A stretch of 64,000 nt of DNA from Plenodomus lindquistii (GCA_025504975.1 JANUWI010000003.1:1426001-1490000), one strand, 5' to 3'. Positions 1-12,640 are shown, counted from the stretch's first letter. Notes: a model not told the origin generated them from the sequence alone. Numbers and translations: made by a program.

Positions 1-1
1 C

Positions 2-859
2 TTTCTACTGGCCATGCGACGGCGCCACATCGCTTCTATTAGGTTGACAAGGCAACTCGCTGATCACCTTGTTGGCGACCCATTACAGCAGCAATGTCCA
101 CGACACCGGCAACTCTGGACCTCGGTGTACGAGCGCATGTTACCTCTGGTGTTTGGGGTTGGTTATTTCCTGGATGAGCATCGACGAGTAGTGTTGGAAC
201 GGGATCTTGGGCGAATCCGGCCACGATCACATATTGGCTATGATATTTGTACGACCGAAGCCATTACCAACGAGGAGCGCAACATTATGAAGAAGCTCGA
301 TCAGCCGCTGAGGTTGCAGTACTTTTACATGTACTGCTTTGTACTGCAGGTCCTCCAACGGATGCTACGACCGAGTAATGCCGCTGGAAAAGTCGGCAGG
401 ATGCTGCGAGGATGGTCTAACCAGGCAGCGTGTGCGGAGGACATTGCATTCCTCGTTGTCCTGGGAGGTATAGGCCAGATCGCGAAGCTCTTCGCCTGTC
501 CTACCTATAGCGAGCGGCGCAGATATCTCCATGCGTACATTACGCACATGTCTCCGCATACCAGCAAGTGCTGGCGGCGACACTGGAGGAACATTGGAGT
601 TCTGTCACCCGCGTTGTTGGACGATATCCCATGTGCGCGGATTGGCATCACGCAGCTCGACCAGATCTGGGTGCCGTTGATTGCACAGATGATGGGACCT
701 GGCATGCGAGAATTTACCGAGCAAGAGCGAATTCGATACGAAGAACTGAAGTTGTCGCACAAGTACATCAACGAAGTGGTAGGGTATGATATCCTGCAAG
801 GTAGGACGGCCGATGGGAGCGACTTTGACGACAACGACGAGTATGAAGCTGTACAATAG
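2..859 (+). CDS. Unrecognised protein, C-terminal part (5' end outside window)
   Basis: The reading frame is open to the left edge of the window and ends with TAG at 857-859, so this is probably the 3' part of a gene that starts outside. The first ATG inside the window is at 14, with no stop before it. About 281 residues are visible. The N-terminal part is rich in Arg and Leu, there is a Trp/Cys-containing stretch in the middle, and the last ~15 residues are acidic. I see no signal peptide, membrane span or catalytic motif, and I do not recognise the family. Base composition is like the neighbouring gene space, so it is not part of the RIP-affected block. An intron-containing gene model could shift the true N-terminus. 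Confidence 0.5.
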   Translation, partial: FLLAMRRRHIASIRLTRQLADHLVGDPLQQQCPRHRQLWTSVYERMLPLVFGVGYFLDEHRRVVLERDLGRIRPRSHIGYDICTTEAITNEERNIMKKLDQPLRLQYFYMYCFVLQVLQRMLRPSNAAGKVGRMLRGWSNQAACAEDIAFLVVLGGIGQIAKLFACPTYSERRRYLHAYITHMSPHTSKCWRRHWRNIGVLSPALLDDIPCARIGITQLDQIWVPLIAQMMGPGMREFTEQERIRYEELKLSHKYINEVVGYDILQGRTADGSDFDDNDEYEAVQ

Positions 860-1769
860 TTCTGGCGCCTTGTTGACCGATCATGGGAGCATAGTGGCGC
901 GGCATTCCTTGGACGGTCCCAGGGTTATTAAAAGTTTTCGCTATTGATGAGGATTAGTTTCTTCTCACGATGCAACCCACATTGATGTATTACGTATAAC
1001 TTGGGTCTATAATTGCGCTACAGTGGTTAGTGGGTCTCCTGGTCGGCGGCAACTAAGAGACCCTGGCTTCGTCAGCTACCAGTAGATTGTATTGAAAAGG
1101 ATCTTTGGGAAGTTTAGCAAAAAAAAAAGCTTGAGTCTTAGTGCAATCCACAGCAGTATGAGGCTCTTTACCACAATAGGAGGGTGTGAAGAGATGGCTC
1201 CTTGTTCTGGACCTTTGGCCTGGGGCTGAGGCGCCAGTGTTTTGTTCCAAAGTTGAAGTTAGCTGATGCAGCAGGTGAGAATTGAGACAAGGAGCACGAT
1301 TGCATGTTGCGGATATTCTCAAACACACAGAGTGTTGCATTTTTCCGCCGCCGTGGTAGTGGCAGTGAAAAAAAGAGGTCGTGCGTAGCTTCTGGAATCC
1401 ATGTCGTGGAACAAGTGGAGCATGCGCGACGGACGTTTGGCCGAGTCTTTGCAGGCGATGCACTGACAGCCAATGAGTTGGTCAGCGGGGGTTGCCGCAT
1501 ACTTGTACGTGATTGATGGGGAACAAAGGTATTGGGGCGGTCCACCTGGATTCCACCGCGGTGCAGCTGGGCCTGCAAGAGGAAGAATTTGAGGCCAGCG
1601 TGACATGTGAAAGAGGCATGGCGTGGAGCAGAAGTTGGAGTAGAGTAGAGTAGAGCAGAAGGGGAAGAATGGCATGGACAAAGTTGATTGGGAGGGCTGC
1701 GTCATTGGCGACGCGAACAATGCTACCAATGCAACTTGGGCGACAAGCGTGGCGGGGAGCTGGCTCTAC

Positions 1770-1801
1770 CTCGCCGCCTCGCCGCCTCGCCGCCTCGCCG
1801 T
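1770..1801. repeat. (CGCCGCCT)n octanucleotide tract
   Basis: Four near-perfect head-to-tail copies of an eight-base CGCCGCCT-type unit. No coding frame is supported across it. Confidence 0.75.
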
Positions 1802-2074
1802 CTTCACAGGTGGTACAGGCACCGCTTTGCAAGGAAGGTATACAGTGTCGCACCGAGTCTGACTCTCCCACATGCCGTGCCATGGGCCATGGGCCGGGGC
1901 GTGGGGCCAATGGGAGACGGGCCATACTGACCGCAACTGCAAAAGACGGCGATAGCGCATCGGCTGCTTGTGCGCCTCGCCGCCTCGACGTCGGTGATTG
2001 CTTCGCTGCCCATGGTACATGGCCAAGTTCGGTCATAGTCTAGTAGGGCTCGCACTGCTGCACCGACCAAGCCT

Positions 2075-2121
2075 AGATAGAGTAGAGTAGAGTAGAGTAG
2101 AGTAGAGTAGAGTAGAGTAGA
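2075..2121. repeat. (GAGTA)n pentanucleotide microsatellite
   Basis: About nine head-to-tail copies of GAGTA. Shorter runs of the same motif occur near 1634-1653 and 4693-4710, so the motif is scattered in this gene-space segment. Confidence 0.9.
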
Positions 2122-2144
2122 CAATTTCCGCTGCCGGCTGCCAT

Positions 2145-2195
2145 GCCCTGCCCTGCCCTGCCCTGCCCTGTCCTGCCCTGTCCTGCCCTGTCCTG
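2145..2195. repeat. (CCCTG/TCCTG)n pentanucleotide microsatellite
   Basis: Ten five-base units. The first half is pure CCCTG and the second half alternates CCCTG and TCCTG. It lies about 25 bases after the GAGTA tract and about 310 bases upstream of the LST7 start codon. Confidence 0.9.
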
Positions 2196-2505
2196 GTAGA
2201 CTACGGTACGGTAGAAAAGTAAGCCATGCCATGCTTATATCCCATGCTCCCCGGCCCAAACGTTTGCGGCCACCTCCAGACATCCCCCATCCGAGTGCCA
2301 CACCCACACCCACACCCATACCCATATCTGCTCCTCCCTCGGCCAGGCCACTCCTCCTGCACCTGCATCTGAGACCTGTATCCTGTCTTCACCACTCACA
2401 GCCAAGATCCCACACACACCACGCCCCATAGACCCGATAGCCGCCCTCCACCACACCGGCACGCGCCCACCATGAGGCCGTAGACACCCGACCGCGAAGC
2501 ACACC

Positions 2506-3850
2506 ATGGACTTTACGGTAAGACCACCCACGCCCTCCCCCCACAGCCGCCATCATCGTTGACTGATGGCCGCCACCACAGATCTCCCTCGCGCACTTTT
2601 GCGAGATGCACGGTCCGACGTCCATCATCTGCACACAAGCCTCCACCTCGCCCTGTGGCTCCTGCAACCCCTGCGTGACACCGCCATCCGAAGACCCGCA
2701 AACGGCCTACTCGTGCGACAGCCTGTACGACCACCCGCCCTCCCTCAAGCTGGGCCCCAATGCACCGCGCCTCACCTCGCCCTTTGAGACGCCACCCACC
2801 AGCCCGCGCTCCCCTACCAACAACCCCTATTTCCCCAGCTTTCCCTCGTCCTCGTCCAGCAGCTTTGGCGGCCGCCGCACCAGCAGCACCATTGACTTGG
2901 ATGGCGAGACATGCGAGAACTGCCAAATGATCGTCCCCAAGAAGTACAGTGACCGCATTCCCAATGGCGCCCCAGGCAGCCCCTCCAAAGACGGCCGCGG
3001 CAGGAACGGCAGCCCCGTGCTACGGACATGCAAGACCTTCCCAGTGCGCCGCCCCGTTTCGCGCAATGACGCCAGCAGCACCGACTCGTCAGATGTCTCG
3101 GACACGGAGCAGTCGACCTCGTACCCAGACTCGATTCCTGCCTCGCCATTTCTCGTTTCATCCAGAGACATGCACACGCACACGCTCAACTACATTTCCA
3201 CCAACCAGCCACAGTCACCCACAACTTACTCTCTGTTGCGCCGCACCTGCATACGCGCGCTTTCGACCGAAGTCCTGCCCTCGAGCAAATCCTCGGGTCC
3301 CATGATGTTCGGAGACCCCGCCGCTGGCAACACCATTGCCTATGTCTTTCGTCTGCCAGACCCAAGATCTCGTGGCGCACGACGCACATATGCACTGATT
3401 GCCATGACTGGCCGCAACGACCGACGAGCACCAAAGGCATTTGTCCAGATTCTCGAAGTCTTTGAGAGAACCGCCAATCGCATAGTCGCAATGGCCAACA
3501 ACACCCTGGAACGAGAGAATGCTGCCTCGCAAACCCTGTCACGTCCTACTACTGCCATTCCCGCAACGCCTCCTCTCGGCACCTCTGCATCATCCATGCC
3601 ACCCACTTTCAAGTCAGCGCCAAAAGACTCGGTCTTTTCCTCCACCGCCAGCTCGCCAGCTCGCAATATCACGCCTGTATCGTCCTTCCTATCAGCTAAG
3701 AGACTCGATCCGGACGGCTTTCCTCGCGTATCCCGTGATGTCATGAAAGCGAAGAGCCTCAATGAAATCGTAGGCCAAGACACCTTTTTCGTCGAGCTGC
3801 ACACGCTCTTCTGCAATCTCTTGCACTCTCTCATCATGCAATTTGGTTGA
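2506..3850 (+). CDS. LST7: Folliculin / LST7 family protein
   Basis: Two exons: 2506-2517 (only MDFT) and 2582-3850, joined across a 64-bp GT..AG intron, giving 426 aa. After splicing the protein begins MDFTISLAHFCEMHGPTSI, which matches the start of the folliculin longin domain (hydrophobic strand, then CHFCE-HGP-like residues). That match is why I choose the tiny first exon over the ATG at 2606. CxxC pairs follow at about residues 33-36 and 87-90, then a Ser/Pro-rich insert. Longin-like sequence resumes around 170-290 and the end reads ..VELHTLFCNLLHSLI. Folliculin/Lst7 pairs with Lst4/FNIP, acts as a GAP toward Rag-type GTPases at the vacuole/lysosome in amino-acid signalling to TORC1, and was first linked to Golgi-to-surface permease sorting. 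The mammalian C-terminal DENN domain is absent, as in short fungal forms. Confidence 0.85.
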
Positions 3851-5384
3851 ACAGTCACTCTTGCACTGTTGTGTCACTAGCATGCGTTGTCTTTTTAATG
3901 TTTGTATTTGCTACTGGATAATTTTCTTAATCGTCTACTGCATTTTAGCGTTTCCTTGTTCTTTCTCTCTCTCTCTCTTCACAATACGGCAACGGCGTAA
4001 GGGGTTTTCCATGTCACAAGCTTCTTGAGAAGCTTATCTTTGTTCACGGACTGTCTGACCTGGGTACCAAATCTGGGTCTGGGGCGGCCTTTTATCTGTT
4101 TTGAGATACCCTATACTTCCCCTTTTGTATTGGTATACATATTGTCACGATTACATTGGGGATCAGGCTCGAGTCGAGCCGTACTGTCTATGGCCTGGTG
4201 GTGACTGATGTCTGAGGGGAATTGGACGAATGGTGGATGCAAGCATGTGTTTAGAGTAGATGGGATTGACACGCTTGGCCTGATTTGAAGGATTGGCTGT
4301 GTTTCAATCTTTTGCAAAACAATATGAGAAATTGTACTTTGACAATGTTGACTCGTTGATTGTGAATGTGTATTTCCGTATCCCTCCGAATTGCTCTCAT
4401 CACACTCCCAGGCTTATCTGCTACGAGCGATATCGGAAAATGAGGTCAACAAGAATTTACTAGGTATAGTAGAGTACCTAGGAAGAACTCTTTCCCCCAT
4501 CCACTCCTCCCCACCTCACGCATACATATAGTACATATATGCATGCACAACATCCACTCCACTCCACAAAAAAGAAACACCCCTACATACTGTACTCCAC
4601 GACGGCGCGAGGCTGAATATCGGATTAAATTCTGTCATGTCCCCGTCACTTCCTTACCCGTACCTACACAGTATTTACATGCAAGGCCCCCTGTTTAGAG
4701 TAGAGTAGTGGGTAAGCTGTTCTTTGCGTCATACTGTGACGGCTCCACTACTCCACTGAGTTTGTCGAAGCGGGTTGGTTTGGGTTGCTTGGCAGGGTCT
4801 AGGACTGGCAAATTGAACCAATATTCATGACGAGTATGTAACGTGACTTTCGGCTAACCTACTACTCACCCCAAGTAGCCTAGGATCGCTTGAAATAGAG
4901 TAAGTGTACTCTAGAATGATGTAGAACGTGTCTAGTACATTTATGCAGATAAGTAGCCGTTTGATCCGTATTCGGAACAACCAAAGCCAAGTTTTAGGGT
5001 CGCAAAAAGCCAAGTTTTGGCGGCTGCAGATGGGTGCAAAGGTGGGGATGCATGACTGCATGTGGGGTGAGCGTACATGGGTGTAAAGCCAAAGAACGAA
5101 TACAGTACCCTTGTATGAAGTGATGTGAATATTACCAAGATTATACACAATACACGCTCTCGAGAATCATGATGCATAAAGGTCGTTTGTTTGCACGTCT
5201 CCGGTCAGAGCATCATTACATTTACACTCATCACACATTAGCCAACCAATAAGTAAGTCATCAGACAAGCCACATATTTCCGCGACAGGCAACATGAGAT
5301 GCACGCAAAGTATGCGCTAATCATTGGTCAACCAGTCTACACACACCAGCATATAGACGCTACACTTCCCACCCTTGAATCATC
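3851..5384. other. Intergenic region between LST7 and the split gene
   Basis: No gene is supported. A CT-rich run at ~3960-3981 and AT-rich sequence follow the LST7 stop and probably belong to its 3' region. A short GAGTA run occurs at ~4693-4710. The last ~150 bases before 5385 look like a normal promoter and leader (ACC-rich, ending CATC ATG). Confidence 0.5.
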
Positions 5385-5471
5385 ATGAGCTCCTCCTCCA
5401 ACAACCAAGCCGGCCAAAAGGAAGACTATCTTGATAAAATAGTGGCAATGGATTGGGTCTAGCGTTTAGCG
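5385..5471 (+). pseudogene. First exon of a small conserved gene, separated from its last exon by ~46 kb
   Basis: From the ATG at 5385 the frame gives MSSSSNNQAGQKEDYLDK, then six residues and a TAG at 5460-5462, then a perfect GTAAGT donor at 5472 in phase 0. The QKEDYLDK start is the pattern I know from small hydrophilic fungal proteins of ~65-75 aa that continue as KKFGG..NEKITDG..FEKATGK..P.KFSN. Exactly that second half, also phase 0 and preceded by a branch point and acceptor, lies at 51431-51568. I infer one gene whose intron received the whole block between. The in-frame TAG would be CAG before a C-to-T change, which fits mild RIP leaking from the adjacent repeat block. That explanation is inference. 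Confidence 0.65.
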
Positions 5472-5661
5472 GTAAGTTCCACTAGCGCAATGCGCGCGAC
5501 GCGCCACGACCCTCATCATCATCCTCATCTTCATCGGCGCCATCCCACATAAACTACATTCGCAGATTAACCAGACTACGGACTACTCACCGCGCGCGTT
5601 CTCCACCTGCCTGGCGTTTATCCATTCAAAGTTGACCCATTCGTTGTGCTACCCGACATCA
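5472..5661. other. Left border of the inserted block (intron remnant plus repeat edge)
   Basis: The sequence begins with the GTAAGT donor of the split gene and is still of normal composition. From ~5560, and possibly from ~5500, it can be aligned by eye with the RIP-degraded sequence at ~28490 onward, so the repeat edge lies inside this stretch. I could not fix the exact insertion point or a target duplication. Confidence 0.45.
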
Positions 5662-5859
5662 ATGACATCTATACGACAACTCTCAAACCGCCGATGGCTC
5701 GAAAGGCGATCACGACCGTCCACCTTCCCGTTCTTGAGTTTGGCGCCGGAGGTCCGCAACATCGTCTACAGCTACTTGGTCGCTGAGATCGTGGGCACAC
5801 ATCTTGGAGATACACCAGCCAGCGACAATATCATTACTATCCGCTGTGATAGTTCATAG
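5662..5859 (+). pseudogene. F-box-like protein, N-terminal fragment
   Basis: From the ATG at 5662 there are 65 codons ending in TAG at 5857-5859. Residues ~24-41 read FPFLSLAPEVRNIVYSYL, which matches the opening helices of the fungal F-box-like domain (LP-E-RN-IY-YL). The frame then runs into the AT-rich block. If the TAG is read as CAG the frame stays open for many more codons, so the stop is plausibly a RIP product at the edge of the mutated zone. A RIP-degraded copy of the same sequence lies at ~28640-28830. This shows the fragment belongs to the duplicated unit and is not host flank. F-box proteins normally link substrates to SCF ubiquitin ligases. No function should be assumed for this remnant. 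Confidence 0.55.
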
Positions 5860-8800
5860 ACAAGTCGTCGCGCAACGCCTACCGCCTCAGCATTATACTC
5901 TCCTAATGTTAACCTTTTTCCTTTTATAAATTATTAGATCTATAAAAAGTTCTCTTTACTAGTGTAGTAAAAAAGCTAGATTACGTTCTATAGTATTCTC
6001 TAACTTAGTAAATAGATTAACGCTAGTAATATAAATAAAATCTAAAACCTAGATATACTCTGCCTAAGCTTACTTTTTTATTTAATATTTAAAACCTAGA
6101 TAATTAGTACTATAATAGTATTTAAAAAGCTACCTAATCTAAAATTATTTTATATTAATACTTTTAGAACTATAGATATAGAGGTTGCAGGTATAATAAG
6201 TTTACTATAAATAGCAGAAATTAAAGTACAGGTTATATTTAAATAAAACTAAATTATATATAGAAAGAAGTATATATAGTATAACGTAGTAGATAGCTAA
6301 AGCAATAAAAAAAGAAAGATAGAGTAAAAATAAAAGTAATTAAAGTGCTTAAAAAAAAGAGTATATATATTCTAATATAAAGTATCTAAGCTGCAAATAT
6401 ATTATATATTTAATAAGTTTACTTTTATATAATAGCTATACCTATATACCTGTAAAACCTACTATAACTATATACTTAGGCTATAGACTAGTCCCTCTAC
6501 TCTTTATATTTTTTAATAAAATCTAATACTATATTCTAACTCTCTACTAATATATCTCTAATAGCGTGTTATAAATACTCTAGAGTAACTCTTTTCTTTT
6601 AAAAATAACTAAAGCTCCTCTATATTATAGTTATTAATAAAAGCGCTATAGCACCTTTACTTTAGAGTTAAACTATAAAGTTAGATATAATGCTTACAGA
6701 GCTAGGTTGTATAGTTATAAAAGAAAAAAAATAAAAAAAAAAAGTAACTTACGTAATACGTTTTAGTAGTAGATATAATTTAAATCTACTACTATTATTA
6801 TTAAATATTAGTAGCCTAGTAGTAGAGTATAACGCTAGGTTATAGGTATTACTACTATTAAATATTAGTATATTAGCTTTATTTTTATATCCGCCCTTTT
6901 ATAACTGCGTAGTTTTTTTGTTTTAAAGTTCTAACGCTATATTTTATAAGCTGTCTATACTATTTAGTATATTACTAGTAGTTTCTAGATATAATAGAAA
7001 GCCTACTAGTTTTTTTATAGTAATACGCTTACTACTATTAATATTTATATACTTAGTTTTATTACTAAACGCGCTTCTATTATAGTAAAAAATAATTTTA
7101 TATATATCTATAGTAAATTAGTAAACTTAATTTAGTGTTTAAATATACCTAGAGATACTATAATATATATTTTATTAAAAAGCTACACTACACGCTGCTT
7201 AGATAATAGTTTAAATAAAATATAATTACCTTTTTTTTTTTTAGCTTACTAATTTAGTAGTAACTAAAAAAACTGCTAGGGTAGAAAGCATAATCTATAT
7301 ATAGTAGACTATTAGGCAAGTTGCAGTATACTACTATAGCTATACTATATAGTAGAATAGCTATAAATTAAATTATATATAGTTTAATAGTAGTATTAAA
7401 GTCTTTACTAAAAGTAGTTAAAAGTAATCTAAAGTTAATATTATTAGCAGTGTAGAGTAATCTAGAGCTAGTAGAAATAAAATAGTGCTTTTACTACGTA
7501 TTACTTAGAGTTATATAAATAGTAAAGCTTTTAAATATATAATTAGTAAAATAGAGATAGTATTTAGATATAATATAGCTAATTGTCTGCTAGGCTTTAA
7601 AAGTAGCGTTATTACTCTAGGTAAAATATAGTAAATTATTAACTATAAAATAATAATAAAATGCAGTAAACTAAAAATTAATAGATATTTATTTACTTTA
7701 GGCGCTAAGCTCTACCTCTACGCTTACTATTAACGCTATAAAATTAGCAGCTACTTTACGCTTGCGTTAGTAGGTAGTAAAAAGATAAAAACTAATAGCT
7801 TTATTATTATTATTATATAGATTCTTTGTCTATATTTCTATATTATATGTATTTACTCTAATAATATTATATAAAAAGTCTTAGCGTGCTTTACTTACTA
7901 TTTATTATCTATAAAATAAATAAATATAGAGCTTTCTTTCCTTTCTTTATATATTATACTCTATTTTTTATTTCTATACTAACTTTAATTAATATACAGT
8001 TCTATTCTATAAGGGCATTTAATGTACGTTTACTAATAGTGTATGTATTTTATTAGACCTAATATATACGCAGTTTAAAATCCCTACTAAGAATATTCTT
8101 ATTCTATAAAACTTAAAAACCTATATAATATACTCTCGAGATGCTACTTTACTAGTTCTAAAAGGTAGATAGCCTAAAGCAACGTTAACTACTTTTATTA
8201 ATAGAAACACAGATATTACTAATAACTCTAGGCTAAGTAAATTCTCTACTATACTCTTTTTATAGAGTTTTAACTTAACTTTTATAGAGTTTAAAATTAT
8301 TCGCTAATGTCTAATTTTTACTATTTAAATTGTAGAGTTACACACAGAGACTAACCTCTAGTCTAAAACTATAAAATACTAGATAGTTAAAGTTTACATA
8401 TACATTTAGCATTATCTACTACTAAATAAATCTAATATTACTCTCTATTTCGCGGAGACTATTATGCGTAGCTTTGTTATTAAAACTACTATATAAATAT
8501 GTATAGAAGTTATAAAAGATAAAAACTACTTTTTTTCTAGATAGGGAGCATTTCTAATAATAAGTTATAGTGTCGCCTTTAAAGCTAAAGGTAATACTAA
8601 AAGGATTATAAATAGCTAACCTAATAAGCTTATCCTAGTTAATAATCTTATAATTAATGTTAACTTTATTAAAGAAAAGGATAGAATAAATATATATTAA
8701 GTAATTGTTACTACTATTAATATTAGACACAATAAAGAAGATTATACTAACTAAACTTCTAGGCTCTATAGAGATTAGTTAAGTTTTAAAATATTTAGCT

Positions 8801-11800
8801 TTGCAAAACTTTGCTCTAGGGTTAGTAGCAAGTTAATATATTCTAGGATAATAGAGTTTAAATAGAGCATTGCTTAGTATAGCTATAAATAGAGAAATTA
8901 ATTTATCTAAATTATTAATAATAAGAGTTTATAGATTACTATAAAGGAATTATAAGTACAGAGTAATAATAATATTAACTTTTAAGTAAGCTACTAAAGT
9001 TTGCTATTTAGGTATCTTAAGTATACTAATATAACTAGATCTTCTTCTTTCTAGGCCTAGATAAAAATAGTAATATAATAGACTTTATATATAATAAGCC
9101 TAAAGCGAATTAATTAGTATACTATAAAAATATAAGTTGTAATATACTCTAACCTGCTATAATCTACTATTTCTCTATATTTATTACTAATACTAACAGT
9201 TTGTAGGATGCAGTACTAAAAGAATTTTTAAAGTAGAAATTATTAGCTAGTGCAACTAGCTACTAGTTAAATAGTAAAGAGGCACAGTTTAAAAAGCGTT
9301 AATATATTAGTAAAAGCTAAATATATATAGCGTAATATAGGCTAAGGATACGTAATAATATATAATAAAGTTAAAGTTTAGTACTCTAGACTATTTTTAA
9401 TTAATACTATAAAGCACCTATTAACTATATATATAAGTATAACTCTAAAAATAAATTATACTATACGTAGCCTATATAATAGATATACCTATTAATTCTA
9501 TCCTTACAGCTATAAATTCTAGCTATATACTTAATATAAAAGTATAGAAATAATAGCTTACTTACTTAGATAGTAAATAAAACTTTCTCTACTATATTCC
9601 TGCCTCTAGTACTTATTTAGATTATTAACTATATAGAAATATTTTATATGCTTAAAATATAAAAGAACTCTAATACTAATTTCTAGTATTATTACCTGTT
9701 TTCTAGTTAATTCTAATCTAGTCTAAGTAGTATTTACTACGTTGCCTTTAATAATAAATTTAGTTTAAAGAGGTTTAATAATGCGACCCTATAATAGGCA
9801 CTATATTAAATAAACTAAAGTTATATTATATAGGCTATATAGATAAGCCTAATACTACTATAATCCTTTACTATATGTTTGTTATATTATTTCGCAGCTG
9901 TAAAAACAAAATTATATTAATAATAGAGTTAAAATAGAGTGTTTAGCTTACTATATTAAATACTAATATTATATAGATAATATAAATACTTAGCAAGCTT
10001 ACTGCTATTTATAGAAGAGAAAAATATGCGCTTCTAATAATAATAGCACAATCTAGAGTTAAACCTTTTTTAAAAAATAGAATTTAGGTTAAGCTATTAT
10101 GTTATATAGTCTATAATAGAGTTAGCTTCTATAGTTTTTAGCTATACTTAGATATCTGCGTAAAATAATCTCTAGCAAGATTTTAGATGGGTAGGTGTTA
10201 GACTTGTTACGCTAAACTTCTTTTTAATATTTTTAAACGTGCAGAGGTATAAAAGGCTAGTACTACTATATTAGACTCTAATTATAAATTTTATAAACCT
10301 ATAGGTTTTAATAGTTTTTGCGTTAAACTGCATTCTATATACGCTATTATAAAAACTAAAGAATATAGTACTAGTATCCTTAGTATATTAGAGAAACTAA
10401 GTAGAAAATTCTTTAACTACTTTAGTAATATTTATTAAGCGTAATACTTTTACACTTAGTATAGGTTTGCAAGCTATTCTTTTTACTACATATCTAGCTA
10501 GCGTAGTTGTTACTTTACACTTATTTAATACTAGAATAGTTTAATTATACTTATTATCTATTTTATTATTACTACTTTTATTATTAATGCTACTAGCCTT
10601 TTTTTTCTATACTAGAGTAGATAGTATATTTTAACTAATTTTTAGTTTACTAGTATATTTAAAATTCTTATAGAGCGCAACTAGTTTTTATTAGGTAGTA
10701 GTATTGCTTTCCCTGCTTCTACTATTATTTTTAGTAATAGAAAAGTTATTTATAGCTTTAATACTACTAGAGATAATATATAGACTATTATATACATCTC
10801 TATATTCTAGATTATAAAAAAATAGTCTAGGCAGTGCACCCTCTAGCTTATATAAATATAGAAAAAGTAGAATGTATATTAAATTAGCGTTTTATATAGT
10901 CTATTTAGGTTGCTTTATTATTATATTTATACTAGCAGACTTATTATTTAAAGTAGTAAAATAGTGCTATTTAGATATTAGACTACTAGCATCTAGAGTG
11001 CTTGCTGTAGTAGTAGTAGTATACTTTTTAGTTAAAATAATACTAGGCTACTAGAGCTATTACTTAAATATACTAAACTCTATCTTTTTTAATACTTTTT
11101 TACTTCTAATAACTCTATTATTAGTAAGTTTAGTAAAAGGATATATACTAACTAGACTAGCTACCTATTTTGTCTATATACTTAAAATACTAGATATAAC
11201 TAATTTTAGTAAAAATAGTGCTGTAGATATAGTAGTAGTAGAGTTAACTAGACCTATAATATATATTAGTAGCTTAGATAGTACTAAAGTAAGCTATAGA
11301 ATAGATAAAGGACTAAAGTAATAAATTAGCTGCGTATAGAATAGTATAATTATTATTTATATAGGCGTAGTTCTAGTTAAATTCGCACTTTATAATAGTA
11401 GTATAATAGGTGTATTTATTGCTTAATTTATTTTTAAAAAAGCCCTTTCTAGTATAATATTCTTAGTATTATACAGCTGTAAAGTAACTAAAAACCCTAA
11501 TTTCAATTTAATCTGTTTTATCCCTATATTATTAATCTTAGGCTAAAAAAAATTATATTAGCTATCTAACTAGAATTTAATATATTTACTAAACTTTTTA
11601 ATATTAGCGTATTATAGATAAGTAATAACACGTATAGAGATATTCTTTAGAATAGTTTACTATGTAGCTAATAAGTGTAAGTAATAAACTAATAAATTAG
11701 TATTAAAATAAACTTACCTAACTTCTATAGTGTTATTAATAGAGGTTATAGAGTAGTATTATAAAAATATATACTAGAAGTCTTAAGATATTTATATACA

Positions 11801-12114
11801 GCCTATTAATAAATATCTAGTTTTAGCTAGTTTATATTAACTCTATTTATAACTAGCTAAGTAAATGCAACGTTAGCGTTTAACTACTTATAGATATAGG
11901 CTATAAAATTACTAATATTATTATATTTTTACTAGAAAGTAATATAGGCAAATATATTATATAGAGTAGCTTTTTAGTTTTCTAGATGTATTATAAGTTA
12001 TTTTATAATCTATATATAACTAATAAGTAAGATTTACGTATTATAGTAATAGTACTACTAGATTTTAATACTATAGTTATATTTAACTACTACTAAATAA
12101 TATATAAAGCGGTA

Positions 12115-12640
12115 AAGGTAGCATAGAACGCTATTAGAGAGGTTACTAAAGAGGCTTACTAAAAAAGTTACTAAAAAGATAGTAGAAGCAGCTACAAAAA
12201 TACAGGTAGAAAGCTTCTCTAAAAGGCTTTTATAAAACGCTGCTAAAAAGGCCCGCTAAAAAGGTTACTAGAAAAGTTACTAAAAATATTACTAAAAAGG
12301 CTAGTTAGATAGGCTACTATAGAGACCTATAAAGAAGACTACTAAAAAAGTTACTAAAAAAGTTAACTAGGTAAAATTATAGAGAGGCTTATAAAAAAAA
12401 CTACTAATAAAGCTATAAAAAAACTTATTAAAAATACTATAAAAAAAGTTGTAAAAACAGCTACTAAAAAACTTACTAATAAAGTTATAAAGGAGGCAGA
12501 GAAAAAGGCTAAAAAAAAGTTTATAAAAAAGGATTTTAAAAGGGGCCTTTATAGAATGCTGTTAAAAAAACTACTAAAAAGCTTATAGAAAAGACTTCTA
12601 GAAGTAGTTGTACTAGAGGCTAATAGAAAACACAGATAGA
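12115..12640 (+). repeat. Degraded lysine-rich coding repeat (copy 1)
   Basis: Irregular short repeats of the form GTTACTAAAAAG / GCTACTAAAAAG run for ~500 bases. On the plus strand they would encode (A/V)TKK-type units broken by stops that become CAG or CAA if C-to-T changes are undone. This suggests the parent element encoded a basic, low-complexity segment. The same tract, with different lesions, is at 44475-44960. Confidence 0.5.

Larger units (their letters stand above)
860..2505. other. Intergenic region, upstream of LST7, with short tandem repeats
   Basis: I see no convincing gene here. The open frames on both strands overlap each other, lack recognisable domains and run through simple repeats. 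The last ~450 bases (pyrimidine-rich with CA and CCA tracts) are the probable promoter and 5' leader of the gene starting at 2506. The three repeat tracts are listed separately. Confidence 0.6.

Noticed and set aside
1053..2325. Several overlapping open frames on both strands
   Set aside because: They run through simple repeats, overlap in many frames and show no domain or splice logic; treated as intergenic.
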